The notes beneath the pieces were generated by a model that was given only the letters and a program-made list of their open reading frames with translations, was not told where the DNA came from and made no database searches. From Rhynchonema sp. JSB1_4 (lineage: Eukaryota; Nematoda; Chromadorea; Monhysterida; Xyalidae): DNA of 64,000 bases. Location of the stretch: NCBI GenBank assembly GCA_030248065.1, contig JASAMV010003725.1, positions 29,287 to 93,286 on the forward strand. Reading direction: 5' to 3'. Each line of letters begins with the position of its first letter. Position 1 is the stretch's first letter. Below are positions 47,024 to 57,730 of this stretch, piece after piece. Position numbers and translations under genes: made by a program.

Positions 47024-47360
47024 GTTGTTACCGATGTTTCATAATATGCTATTGGTTCCGTTTTGGTGACTTTTCTAGGTCTGGCTTATAGAAGACCACA
47101 TAATTCCTCACTTTATTTATGATGCTGCTGGCTGCTTCCTTGCGAGGTTCTGCGCTGGGCCAGCACCAAATGAACACTCATACCCAATCATCCGGCAACT
47201 GTACCAGTATCTATCTGCTCCTGGACACGGCAGAGCATTTGAGTACTTTCTTATCGGAAAAATGAGCAAACATTGTTCCGTCGTCTTGGCTTGGGTTTCC
47301 GCTTTTGTCAGCACATTGCAATACTTTTTGTTGATTGCAAAACATAAGTGTTTTTCCGAA

Positions 47361-47835
47361 ATGCTCATTCCCATTCTCTTCGTTTTCTGTCAACATGCAT
47401 CGGCTTTCGCTTACAAAATACTTTTAATCGCGCCCTCACACAGTCGCAGTAATATTTTATTATTTGCTCGGGTCGGACAACTTCTGTTGGATCATGGAAA
47501 TCAGGTCACGTTGTATCTACCAAGGATGGATCCCCAGATCGACAACGAAGGGTTATTCAAATACTTTACTATGTTGCTGGCCCCTTTGTTACTTTTAATT
47601 TCGTCGTTAGTTGGTTGTATTGATCCCAGTTTCTTCCACTTGATGTACCCGAAAACTCCACGCCACAGGTTCATGTCATCGTCATCGATATTCGAAGTTC
47701 CCGCCCTGTCCGCATCCGAATTCAATAAATGTTGGTATTCCAACCCATCATTTGCTGCTGAACGTCGCTTGATCTACAAATGGTATCGCGATCACCTCGC
47801 GGAGCAATTCGAATATCTGCACAGGTCTTGCGAAG
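47361..47835 (+). CDS. UGT alternative first exon V15 (probably split)
   Basis: The frame is open from 47262 to 47835, but the signal peptide fits the ATG at 47361 (MLIPILFVFCQHASAFA). YKILLIAPSHSRSNILL and RVGQLLLDHGNQVTLYLP follow. By comparison with V16 and V17 an intron is likely from 47552 to 47668 (donor after NEG, phase 2; acceptor CGCCACAG before FMSSSSIFEVPAL). Unspliced translation would insert a hydrophobic stretch and about 39 residues. It ends RSCEG with a phase-1 GTGCGA donor. Confidence 0.8.
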
Positions 47836-48377
47836 GTGCGATACCGGCCAACGTGGGCTGATACTAGTGTTGTCAACGCAACTGCCCGTGCTTCGTGTAA
47901 ACGCAGAAGATGTCTATTGTAGTCAACACACCGGTTCGAACTATACCTACAGTATATCCAAGTGTGTCATCATGAAAACCTGAATTCATTTTATTACGCT
48001 TGCATTCCTTTTTACTATTCCATGTTAATGTCGTCCTACGTGTGTTGCATGTCATAGCAGACATTCAGCCAGTCGCCTTTGCACGAATGACAGACAGTTG
48101 CGTCGACACCTACAGCATTAGCCCAATGTTGCATATATGGCGTTTCATAATAATGTCCTTATCACATTGCATCTGTGTGGCAGACGATTGTGGTGCAAAG
48201 GGCGCACATTAACGAAGCACCCAAAAATAATATTGCTTATCGATGAATCTTGACTTCCCTGCTCAATAATATTAACCAAACGTGCAGTGATGTTGTTGTT
48301 GTTTGTTTGTTTCTGAAATAGTAAGCACACCAATGATCCCGCTGAAAGCTCCCTTGCGACTGAGATGAGAACAAAAA

Positions 48378-48820
48378 ATGTTCATCCACCGCATTCTTCT
48401 GATTTTCTCTTCCATTGCATGCATGACGCACTCGTACCGTATCCTAATGTTCACCCCGTCACACAGTCGCAGCAATGTGATGTTGTTTGGACGCGTCTGC
48501 AAGCTGTTAGTGGCGCACGGACATCAAGTTGCCGTGTATTTGCCACGAATCGACCATAATTTGGATTACGAACGGTTTCCTCAGCTCATAGAATCAATTT
48601 TGTCATATCTTCATGACCAGCTGATGTTTCAAAATAACGTCTCTATAAAGGTTTATGCCGAAAGACTCCATTTTCGATGCACCATCTCTGACTGAGCCGG
48701 AGGGCGAAGACTTTCTCACATACGACAGCATTTCGATGTTTGACGAAGATCGACTGATTTATGCCAGAGGACGTAACGCTTGGAGACATTCGTACCGATG
48801 GTTGAAACATGCGTGCATGG
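48378..48820 (+). CDS. UGT alternative first exon V16 (split: V16a, V16b)
   Basis: V16a (48378-48574) has a signal peptide MFIHRILLIFSSIACMTHS, YRILMFTPSHSRSNVML and a block ending YLPRIDHNLDYE with a phase-2 GT donor. V16b (48651-48820) follows a short AT-rich intron (TATAAAG acceptor), reads FMPKDSIFDAPSLT and ends HACMG with a phase-1 GTAAGG donor. The intron is 76 nt. The unspliced frame stops at 48695, so splicing is required. Confidence 0.85.
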
Positions 48821-49221
48821 GTAAGGCACTGTAAGGGTCCCCACTGGATGCAGCCAGTAAATATCAGTTTGGCACTAATGTTTCACTTCTGCGATTTACA
48901 GTATATCTCATGTTTGTAGTGTCTGTGATTGATATTCTTGATTCAGCCCGCGAGCCAAGCCCAAGCCTAAGTCTACACCTACTGTACGTCCATTTGGGAT
49001 AAGGCGTCAAAAGTGTTTTTAGTCAACGAACTCCATGCTTCCCTTGGGCTCAATTTTGTTAAGTGCTGCATCATAGTACCCGGCCCTGCGCTGCCAGACC
49101 ACGCGCTTGTTTATACAGGACAGGACAACAATGGTCATGCGATAAGTTTCCGTGTCTGGTACCTTTTATATTTCTCTCTTATCATCGCACTGAAACATTT
49201 CACCCGCGCCGCACTATTTAC

Positions 49222-49418
49222 ATAAAGCCAAACCACACCAACACGAGCCGGATTTCGAAGGTGGTGTGTATTCAAAACGAATAGAAAGAGAAAATCATCA
49301 TGCTCCACTTTGTATTCTTCAACGTGTAACATTTCCCAAATCAGCAGCCACGTCAGAATGTTTCACAATTCTGCCAGCGGAGAATACGGGCTCGTGTTGG
49401 CGTAGTTGTTGCCTTTAT
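49222..49418. mobile_element. MITE copy overlapping the possible V17 start
   Basis: It is the same element as 18797-18990, with ATAAAGCCAAACCACACC at the left end and GTTGCCTTTAT at the right. Its last bases supply the T-A-T of an in-frame ATG at 49417 that could serve as the V17 start. Confidence 0.7.
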
Positions 49419-49458
49419 GTATTGCATCTTCTCATGCTGCTGCGTCCCGTCCCACGCA

Positions 49459-50322
49459 ATGCGACGAGAGTTCTCGTTTTCGTTGTGGTTGTTCCTCACA
49501 CTAGAGGCCACCTTGCCCGATCAGGCGATCACTTTCAAGATTCTATTGTTCCCGCCCACACACAGTCGCAGTAACGTACAGCTGTATGCCAGAATGGCTG
49601 TCCTACTGGAAGCGCGCGGACATCGAGTATTGGTCAACCTCCCTCGCATTGACTGGCAGCTGGATTTTGAAGAGTTCGGTTTTGTGAAAGGTTGTTTTTG
49701 TCCAAACGCGGACTAATTGAGATGTGATCAACTCAAATCGTCAACTGAAGTAGTTAACGCAGAGCCACTATGAGTGAAACAATGTATTGGGCATACGGCG
49801 GAATTGACGATGTGAGTTGGTCACGCTATGTCAACACAAGCCAAAATATCGCTCAATGGTAGTCATTGGCCGGAATACATCATTTTGTGCCGGCATCGGT
49901 GCTTGGTTTTGACTGTGATTTGGCATGAAATTTTAACGTATGATAGACACATCCATTCGTGAAGACTCAGCTACCTGGCCATCTGTGGCCAATGAGTTTT
50001 TAAGCCAGTGCACACAACCTGGCTGGCTGCTGTTTCACAATGGTGCCCAACACTACAAGAACAACATTTTGGCGCTCCCAGTCAGCATCAGACCAAAAAC
50101 ACCGACCATGTTTCCATTGCAGCCAACATAAGCTGGACATGAAACATCACAGATTCATCCCGACATCCGCTCGATTCGAAGTACCCGCGTTGACCGTGGC
50201 CGAGTCCAAGGTGTTGTACGAGTACGGTAATGTTTCAGTGTTCTCATGTGACAGCATGCTTGACCAGCACACACGTGATGCGTGGACACACACGTACGCG
50301 TACTGGACCAAAGCGTGTCAAG
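49459..50322 (+). CDS. UGT alternative first exon V17 (split, phase problem)
   Basis: V17a starts at 49459 (MRREFSFSLWLFLTLEA) or 49417. It carries FKILLFPPTHSRSNVQL and RMAVLLEARGHRVLVNLPRI and ends near 49669 or 49681. V17b (50153-50322) reads FIPTSARFEVPALTV and ends KACQG with a phase-1 GTGACT donor. V17b needs a phase-2 donor like V15 and V16, but every GT available in V17a is phase 0 or 1. Either a small exon was missed, or the unit has a frameshift and is a recent pseudogene. Confidence 0.6.
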
Positions 50323-50708
50323 GTGACTGTTTCGGCACGATGATGCTTTTTATGATTTGCCAAGCGTGGTTGAACATTGCAAGCACTCCTCGCTTACCGA
50401 TGTTTCAACATTCTCAACAGTGTTATGTGTACTTGGCGCTTTTTATTCCCTTACTCATGAACGTTGTACAACAACGTAAACTTCCTCAGGGTAGATTTCA
50501 GCAGTGAAGAATAGTCTACGCTGCTTCGTTCTGCTGTGCCCTGCTTTTTTCCTCCGGGTTATCACCAAACTGTCACCAGACCGGTTTGGCTTATCAAATT
50601 GCGGCCTGATGTTTTTCCTACACGACACAGCTAATGTTTGCGCACACTCCAAACTTCTCCGTATAGCGCATTTGCATCTTTGCCTCTGCGCAACAATAAT
50701 ATAGAAAA

Positions 50709-51311
50709 ATGTGCTCCAAAATCCACAAATTGTTTCTGGTGTTGTGTTCCTTGCTTCCCAATCGCATGGTTTCTGCGTTCAAAATCGTTCTATTCGTCCC
50801 GACCTGGTCCCAATCGAATATCATCTATGACGCGCGCGTGGCCTCGCTGCTGGCTGATCAAGGCAATCACGTCACCATGTGGATATCGGACACGACCACG
50901 CAGTAAGATTGATCAATATTGATTGATTGCTTCATTGATCGATCAGTTTATCATCAGACAAATCAATCGGGCCACGACTTGGTCTAGCGCATGTTGCCCA
51001 CATATATTGGGGCTATAATGTATAGATGTAGACTTATAGACTAACGAAGGCTAGATTTCTGCCGTCCCTCGTCGATTCGGAACCTTCCCTGATTGCGCAT
51101 GGTGTGCCCCTGCTCTTCAGTATCGACCTCAGCCGTATCCCGTCCAACATAAACGTTGTGCACGTGCCCGGCGTTGACCCGGATCTCTGGACCAGCATGG
51201 AAGAAGGCGACGAACCCTTCATATTTGACGAAAAAGATCCGTCCTTCACTAATCCTGAGCTGTTGTTGCATTTGACGACTACCTACAATGCAGCCTCGCA
51301 AGGATGTGAAG
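50709..51311 (+). CDS. UGT alternative first exon V18 (split: V18a, V18b)
   Basis: V18a (50709-50902) has a signal peptide MCSKIHKLFLVLCSLLPNRM, FKIVLFVPTWSQSNIIY and RVASLLADQGNHVTMWIS, and ends at a phase-2 GTAAGA donor. V18b (51055-51311) follows a GGCTAG acceptor, begins FLPSLVDSEP, contains VVHVPGVDPDLWTSM and ends QGCEG with a phase-1 GTGAAT donor. Its variable half is the longest of the array (about 150 codons). Confidence 0.85.
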
Positions 51312-51923
51312 GTGAATTTGGACCTCATAATAAAAACCCCTTAAAAATCCCCAGCTTGGTGACAACTAAAGCTGCGTAATGCGCCACCCTGTGAATTGCT
51401 TTGCTGCCGTTCCGATGTTTATCCGTTCCGTAATGCCCACACTTCAAAAGTTCCCGAACAAAAAAAAACTCGCCGTTGAAGCGCGCTTCAGTTGCTCTCG
51501 GCGAGTGAACCCCCAGTTGACGGCATTTTTGAAAAAAAACCGCTGAGTTTTTGTGCAGCACAATGTTGTTGGGTATTATTGACACGTGATGATGCATTTC
51601 ACACACCCATTCACAATATTTTTAACCCAAAAAATTACTGGTACATTTTGCGACACAGCTGTCTGGGGACAGTTTTGAACTTGCTGCACACAGCATGTGT
51701 TTTACTCGAATTTCAACATGTATACAACCGCTGGGCAGAATTTCCGGACAACAAGTGTGTTGTACAATGTACACTTGTAGAACTTCGTGTGTCTGCGCTG
51801 TCTGCTGATGTACGAACTGACTTACGCGCTCTTCCAACTTGCCTGAAACGTTGTTTACTGCTTCAGGCAGACAGGCTAGTTTTGAAATACTTTACAAAAA
51901 ATATTCGAAAAAATCGACGAAAA

Positions 51924-52290
51924 ATGCCGCCTCTCCTGAATATTTTCTACTTCATCACAATTTCCCTACCTCATATCGTTGCCTACAACATTCTGTTCTT
52001 CGTCCCGTCGCAATCTCGCAGCAACATTGTGTTCGACGCCCGTGTGGGCAAGTTATTGTCTGAGGCCGGTCACGATGTCACGCTGTATGTGCCCCGACTC
52101 GACCCAGACATTGACCTCGACGAACTAATAACGACCAAATATGTCACATTTGACCTAATTGATCGATCGATGGGTGATCGAATCAGACCCATGTTGTACG
52201 CGCAAATGTTCGACGACATTAGCATGATGTCGAAACAGGGACGGGATTTTTACACGTTCATGGGTAACCTCAGCTACACCGGGTGTGAAG
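51924..52290 (+). CDS. UGT alternative first exon V19
   Basis: A 367-nt exon with a signal peptide MPPLLNIFYFITISLPHIVA, then YNILFFVPSQSRSNIVF, RVGKLLSEAGHDVTLYVP and a terminal TGCEG with a phase-1 GTACAT donor. It is the last intact first exon, 1.2 kb upstream of the shared exons. The frame is open far upstream (to 51492) without a signal. Confidence 0.9.
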
Positions 52291-52417
52291 GTACATGTTG
52301 ATTTTTCAGCGTGTTGATTTTGGACATGCGCGGTTGCTTTGCCATTCCATGGCGTAAATCGCTGTCGGTCGGCCATAAACCCGCCCTGCTTTGTCTTTTC
52401 ATGCCAGCCAAACTGCC

Positions 52418-52500
52418 ATGTTATTGTTGACATTTCTGTTGGTGGGATCAATGACCTGTAAACTTTTGATGTTTGTTCCTGACCTAATACAGTACCGCAT
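52418..52500 (+). pseudogene. UGT first exon relic V20
   Basis: Only the start of a first exon remains: a signal peptide MLLLTFLLVGSMTC and first strand KLLMFVPD. The sequence then diverges and reaches a stop at 52580 with no donor in the family position. Confidence 0.6.
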
Positions 52501-52831
52501 GAGTTCTGACCACTTGCACCACCGGGCTTTAGCTTCTGTGAAAATCAGAAGCTCATTATGCACTTACTGTGTGTCCACTTGAGTGATGCCTTGCCACGTG
52601 ATGGCGTTAGACTTTTCTTGTTAGCATGTTCACCACGACAAAGATTACACTTTGGGAATTGTAAACCTGTTTGCATTTTAAGTTTGGCACGCACTTTTCA
52701 CCATGTTTTCATGACCAATGCTGGCTTGTAGTCATGCCGTTTTTGGGCGATGATAATCTTTTTCATCCCGAAAACATCTGAAAATGCTTCCAGTCGTTAT
52801 ACTTGTTCCCTCACTGTACAGTCCTCAAATC

Positions 52832-53134
52832 TCCGCCTATAACATTCTGTTCTTCGAGAGGGGCAAGTTATTGTCTGAGGCCGGTCACCACGTCACACTG
52901 TATAATGTCTGTGCCGGTCTTTGATAATGAGATTGCACTCGATGAACTACACAAATTCCCCCAATTATGTCGCAATGACATTTTTGGATCACACCAGGAA
53001 GAAAAGCATAAAGCCAATGTTCTACAAACAGATGCTCGACATATTTTGGTCGCGTTTTCTGCAAACAGGGCCGGGATTTTTTCAGGTTTTTGGGCAATTT
53101 GAGTCATATGCTGTATACTGTACGTCGTGTGAAG
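52832..53134 (+). pseudogene. UGT first exon relic V21
   Basis: A degraded copy of V19: AYNILFFE is joined directly to RGKLLSEAGHHVTLY, with about 15 residues deleted between them, including the Ser-Asn motif. A frame change and stop follow, then MFYKQMLDIFWSRFLQT in another frame, and a preserved TSCEG end with a phase-1 GT donor at 53135. No start codon or signal peptide is in place. It lies 325 bases before the shared exons. Confidence 0.75.
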
Positions 53135-53459
53135 GTTCTGCTTTGTTTCACTCGTGCTCTTTCTATTTTTCGCTTTGTGATTTAAAAATTGGCTGGGTTT
53201 TTGGAGATTTCACTGGTGTGGTGTGACAAGAGATGCCACCTGGAATCCGAGTGTAATAAACGTTGCTTTGCTGGCTTGAAGGTAATACGAGCTTAGATAT
53301 GGACGAATCTCACCGAAAAAAAGAGCAAAAATAGTGCATTCTGTTTAATTGATCAAAAATATGAAACTGTATTTTTAATTTTTCGTAACAACAGGTGCGC
53401 AATATACATAGCTTTCCAAAAAAAGTTCACATTAAATGTTCACACCTTTCCCGTTTCAG

Positions 53460-56116
53460 TGCAAGTGCAGAACAAAGAGGCACTGGCGAAGCTCAAGGCC
53501 GAAAAGTTCGACATCGCCTTCGCTCACATGTACGATCTGTGCCCGTTTGGTTGGTTTGAACATTTCGTTCGTGAACTTTTTTGCTATTCTTATCGTTTTT
53601 TTGCCAATAAAAAATAATGTTTCACAGGCCTGATCCACATGCTCGAAATCCCGACCACAATCTGGATGTCGAGCTCAGTGTTGGTCGAGACCATGTCCTA
53701 TCTGCAGGGCATACCCTCGCCGTCCAGCTTCGTTCCCGGTATATAAAATTTGTCGATATTTTTTTTGTGATTTCTATTTTTTTATAGAAAAAGTTTATAA
53801 CTTGTTCGTATAATTCCAGCCACGATGTCGGACTTCAGCGACCACATGACGTTCAAACAACGCGCGATGAACTTCATCGGCATTAGTGTGTTCACGCCTT
53901 TCTTCATGCAGTTGATGGATCAGCAGACTGAGGCTGGTTGACACGATCACAAAAGTAAATTTATAAAAAATTTAACAAACATCCAACTCCCGTTTACGAT
54001 TCAGGTGTTCCGCAAACACGTCGATCCGAACTTCCCCAGTCTGCTGCAATTGGCCAACGAGAAGCCACAACTTCTGTTTGTGAATTCGGTCGAGCTGCTG
54101 GACTTCCCGCGGCCGATTCTGCACAAAGTCATCTACATCGGTGGCATCGGCATGAAAGACCCGAAACCGCTGGACGATGTGAGAATGGGTGTATTTTTTC
54201 AGGGTTGAATTGAATGGCTTGCTGATGTTTCACGCAAAGCAGATCTCAACCATGACGAAAATCTCGATCTCAACCGATTTATGCCAGTTTGTCATAGATA
54301 CCGTACCAAGCGGTACTTGGGAGACTGGAAAAGTAAAGAGCGCGCAGTTTTGGAGGTAATTTCGAACCTCATACTCGGCAAGAAATGGCATTACCTGGTA
54401 CATACCATTACTTCGCAAACCAAGAAAGCTTTCTTGTCAATCGTTGCGACGTTATGACGCAGTCTGCACTCTCTTTATAGGTTTTCTCTTTGTGTAGTGG
54501 AACGATCGGCATCCGCGCCATTTGCTATCCAAATGTTCACTAAAAGGGCGCCTACAGTAGTTATGAGGTTAACAGCAGATTGGATGTCAAAATTATACGC
54601 AGTTCAAAAATAAACACTGTATAAGAAAGGTCGCCAGGAAAAGGGCAGACGGTATAGCTGTACTGAGATCCTGTTCAGGACTGGAATTCGGTTCTGAGCC
54701 GAGGCAAGAACGGTGCAGTGCTGATTTCGTTCGGTTCAGTGGCCCCTGCGCACGCCATGCCCGTGCACTGGAAGAAGGCCATTGTGGAACTGGCAAGGCA
54801 GATGCCGAACTATGTGTTCATTTGGAAATATGAAAAGGACGATTTGAATGACGGTACAACAGTTAGGAGTTGAAAATGTTTTTGAAGAGAAAATTATACA
54901 TTTTTCCTTTCTTTCTCTTTCAGGCACAGTCGCTGGAAAACTGCCCGCCAATTTGCACCTGTCGAAATGGATGCCTCAGACCGATATTTTGGGTCCGTTT
55001 TTGTGTTACTTTGGCATGAAACCATATTTTTGTGAGCCGAGAATTTTATCGAAGTTTATTTTTTTAAAGTTTATTTTCAGGCGACGATCGTTGCAAAGCG
55101 TTTGTGACGCACGGCGGTTACAACAGCGTCTTGGAGGCGTCATATTCAGGCACACCGATTCTCACCGTTTCACTTTTCGGTCAGTTATTTGATTCAATTT
55201 GTGCATTTCATAATCCAGATTTCCGCAACCTAAAAGTTGCCTGATTTTTCAAGGCGATCAATTTCGCAACGGTCGTGCGGCGGAGCGACACGGATTCGGT
55301 CAGACAGTGGACAAGACAAAGTTCAGCACTGAAGTGTTGAAAGAGGGACTGGGCAAATTGCTCGATGATAAAAGGTGCAGGCTGGCTGGCTGATGTTTCA
55401 TTCAGCTTGATTGTTATTGGGATTTTGGTCTTAATGGGGTTGAGGTCACCAAGCTCCAAGGGTACCCATTTTCCGAAACCGGACATGAGGCATGATCTGA
55501 TCTAGTCTGAGACTCACTTGTTGTCATTGTACGTACATACGTATATATGTATATGGAATGTTTGGTTTCTGATTTGTTTTATATTGTGTTCGTCACACAA
55601 CGCAAGGATTGGAAAATCGCATAAATTGTACGAAATCTCCTATTAGTATAGTGAATCTTAATTCCACTTGGCTCCCAATCTACCATTAAACCTCGTGGAA
55701 TAAACAGTCAGTACTCTTTGGATGACGGAAAAGGCTGGTTCCGTATCATCACGGTCACAATATGTAGGGTGGAGAGAGACCTTTATTGCAATCTGCAAAC
55801 CATAGCAATTCAACAACAACCAAGCTACCATTTCAGTTTCTCCGCCAGCGCCAAGAAAGTCTCCCTGATGTTGCACAAACGTCCCACCAAATCCGAAGAC
55901 CTGGTCGTTGCGTGGACGGAATTTCTGGCCGAATTCAAAACGCTGCCCCATTTGGACGCTGCATGCCGCACGATGAACTTTGTCCAGTACAATAATTTGG
56001 ACGTTATCGCGGTGCTTCTTAGTGCTGTGCTACTGGTGCTCTATATCATCTATCGGGTGTTGAGGTTCCTCTGTCTGTGCTGTTGTGGCGGAAAGAAAAA
56101 GTCGAAACGTGACTAG
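53460..56116 (+). CDS. UGT shared exons 2-10 (donor-binding and anchor half)
   Basis: Nine exons: 53460-53549, 53628-53738, 53820-53932, 54005-54178, 54679-54853, 54924-54992, 55081-55179, 55254-55374, 55837-56116. They give about 410 residues, joined in phase 1 to any V exon. The sugar-nucleotide signature is intact: SFGSV, SKWMPQTDILG, FVTHGGYNSVLEA, FGDQFRNG. The C-terminus has one membrane segment (about 20 residues from VIAVLL) and a short Cys/Lys-rich cytosolic tail, typical of ER UGTs. The exon 4 to exon 5 junction is odd: reading frame continuity needs the donor GAG|GCTGGT (a GC donor) at 53933, because the nearby GT at 53937 gives the wrong phase. Confidence 0.93.
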
Positions 56117-56419
56117 AACTGCGGTGATTTTTAGATAATATCACTTTGTATTTTTTCGACGGAGCTTCACGTTTCTCTAATGACTTGTGCAAATCTTTGT
56201 TCTTGCGTTTGATATTGTGGCAAAACTATGATACCGACCTATATTACGCCGAGTCAGCTGCCTTTCTCTGATTATGGGTCTCTTTTTTTCTTTTAGTGAT
56301 TGTTTTATTCGAAACAGCATTTAGAAACAGTTAGTCGCGGATTTAGGTGAGTGTGTTTCTCGTTCGATAAAAAGAATTAAAAAAGTTTGTTCGAATTTGA
56401 ATGTAGACAAAGCAATTAA

Positions 56420-56425
56420 AATAAA
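56420..56425 (+). terminator. Candidate polyadenylation signal of the UGT locus
   Basis: An AATAAA hexamer lies 304 bases after the shared stop codon, in an A-rich run just before a MITE. It is the first perfect hexamer seen after the stop. Confidence 0.4.
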
Positions 56426-56436
56426 ATAGGTTCTAA

Positions 56437-56645
56437 GGGCGGACTTAGGTAGAACACGGAATCCGGAATCCGGAAATATTTCCGGATTCCGATTTCCGGA
56501 TGACTTTTTTATTTTTGCGTTTTCCGGAAATATTTCCGGAAAACGCAAAACCAAAATTTCATCCGGAAACCGGAATCCGGAAATATTTCCGGATTCCGGA
56601 TTCCGGATGACTATTTTATTTTTGCGTTTTCCGGAAATATTTCGA
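56437..56645. mobile_element. Harbinger-like MITE, right end lost
   Basis: It begins GGGCGGACTTAGGTAGAAC after TAA and is followed by four palindromic ccggaaatatttccgg blocks. The right terminal repeat is absent, so the copy is truncated. Confidence 0.6.
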
Positions 56646-57461
56646 CCAAACAGCACGCAGAAACTGCTGTTCGGAGTTGTCGTTGATGTGTTCGCTCCTT
56701 GTTATACAGTTTTATGCACCTGATAAATACATACTATACATTACAATAAGCTGCGCTGCATCACCTTTGTTGCTGATTTGTTGAAATTACATAACACGAT
56801 CTAGGGATACATTGCTTTTTCAAACCAATCACTTTTTTAAGTATTTGGTGCAAGTTTATTGTAAGCGATGTGACTTTTGCTCCAGATTTAATACCTTGTT
56901 GTTTTTAACTGCATTTTGTTCACGAATGTGAAACGTCATTTTAGTCGCATATGATGAGATATGCATCGTAACAAACAAATGAACAGATAAACTGCAGATG
57001 TAGGTAGGTACAAGGGCGAACTTCTGCTAACCTACAACCAAACTCTTCGATGAACAGCAAGGTACGGTAGGCAAAATGTGCGGGTGGTGCAGGTGAGCGA
57101 GTAACTTGATTAAAAAGTTTGCGACAATACAGGACAGATTGTTTCATAGTCATGTAATACAGTACAGGCTGATTTCCATAACTGTTATCACCATGTTGAG
57201 GTCTGTTCAAAATATTTGGCATTACCGTATAAAAATGTTCACCAATTTGATCTGTCCTCCGCTAGAAAACTTTATTTCAGCAATAACCCAACTAAATTGA
57301 TAATTTTTCATTGAGACGACACAATGCGTACAAATCCAACAATAATAAACAAAAGACTCAACGACAGAACGACAATGTACACAATCATTACCATGTGCGT
57401 TTTAAATTCCTATTGGACATAAATATTCATCGAGGGACCTGATGACTTGACGTCCAGATTT

Positions 57462-57730
57462 CATTTCCGGAAAACGCAAAACCAAAATTTCATCCGGAAT
57501 CCGGAAATATTTCCGGAAAACGCAAAACCAAAATTTCATCCGGAAACCGGAATCCGGAAATATTTCCGGAAAACGCAGGTGGTGTTCTGCATCCGGAAAT
57601 AGTTTATTATTTTTGCATGTAATTATTTCCGGATTCCGGATTCCGGATTTAACCTAAGTTCGCCCTTAGGGCGGGCTTAGGTTGAATCCGGAAATCAGAA
57701 TCCGGAAATATTTCCGGAAAACGCACAATT
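57462..57730. mobile_element. Two Harbinger-like MITE ends abutting at one TTA
   Basis: One element ends TTTAACCTAAGTTCGCCC at 57665 and another begins GGGCGGGCTTAGGTTGAAT at 57669, separated by a single TTA. Both contain ccggaaatatttccgg palindromes. Neither outer end is complete. Confidence 0.6.

Noticed and set aside
51492..51923. Upstream extension of the V19 frame (total 269 codons)
   Set aside because: The extension has no signal peptide at its start and no similarity to other V units. The internal ATG at 51924 fits the family.
32377..53134. Array of complete separate UGT genes
   Set aside because: No donor-binding motifs (WxPQ, HGG, DQ) occur between the V exons. They are found only once, after 54900.
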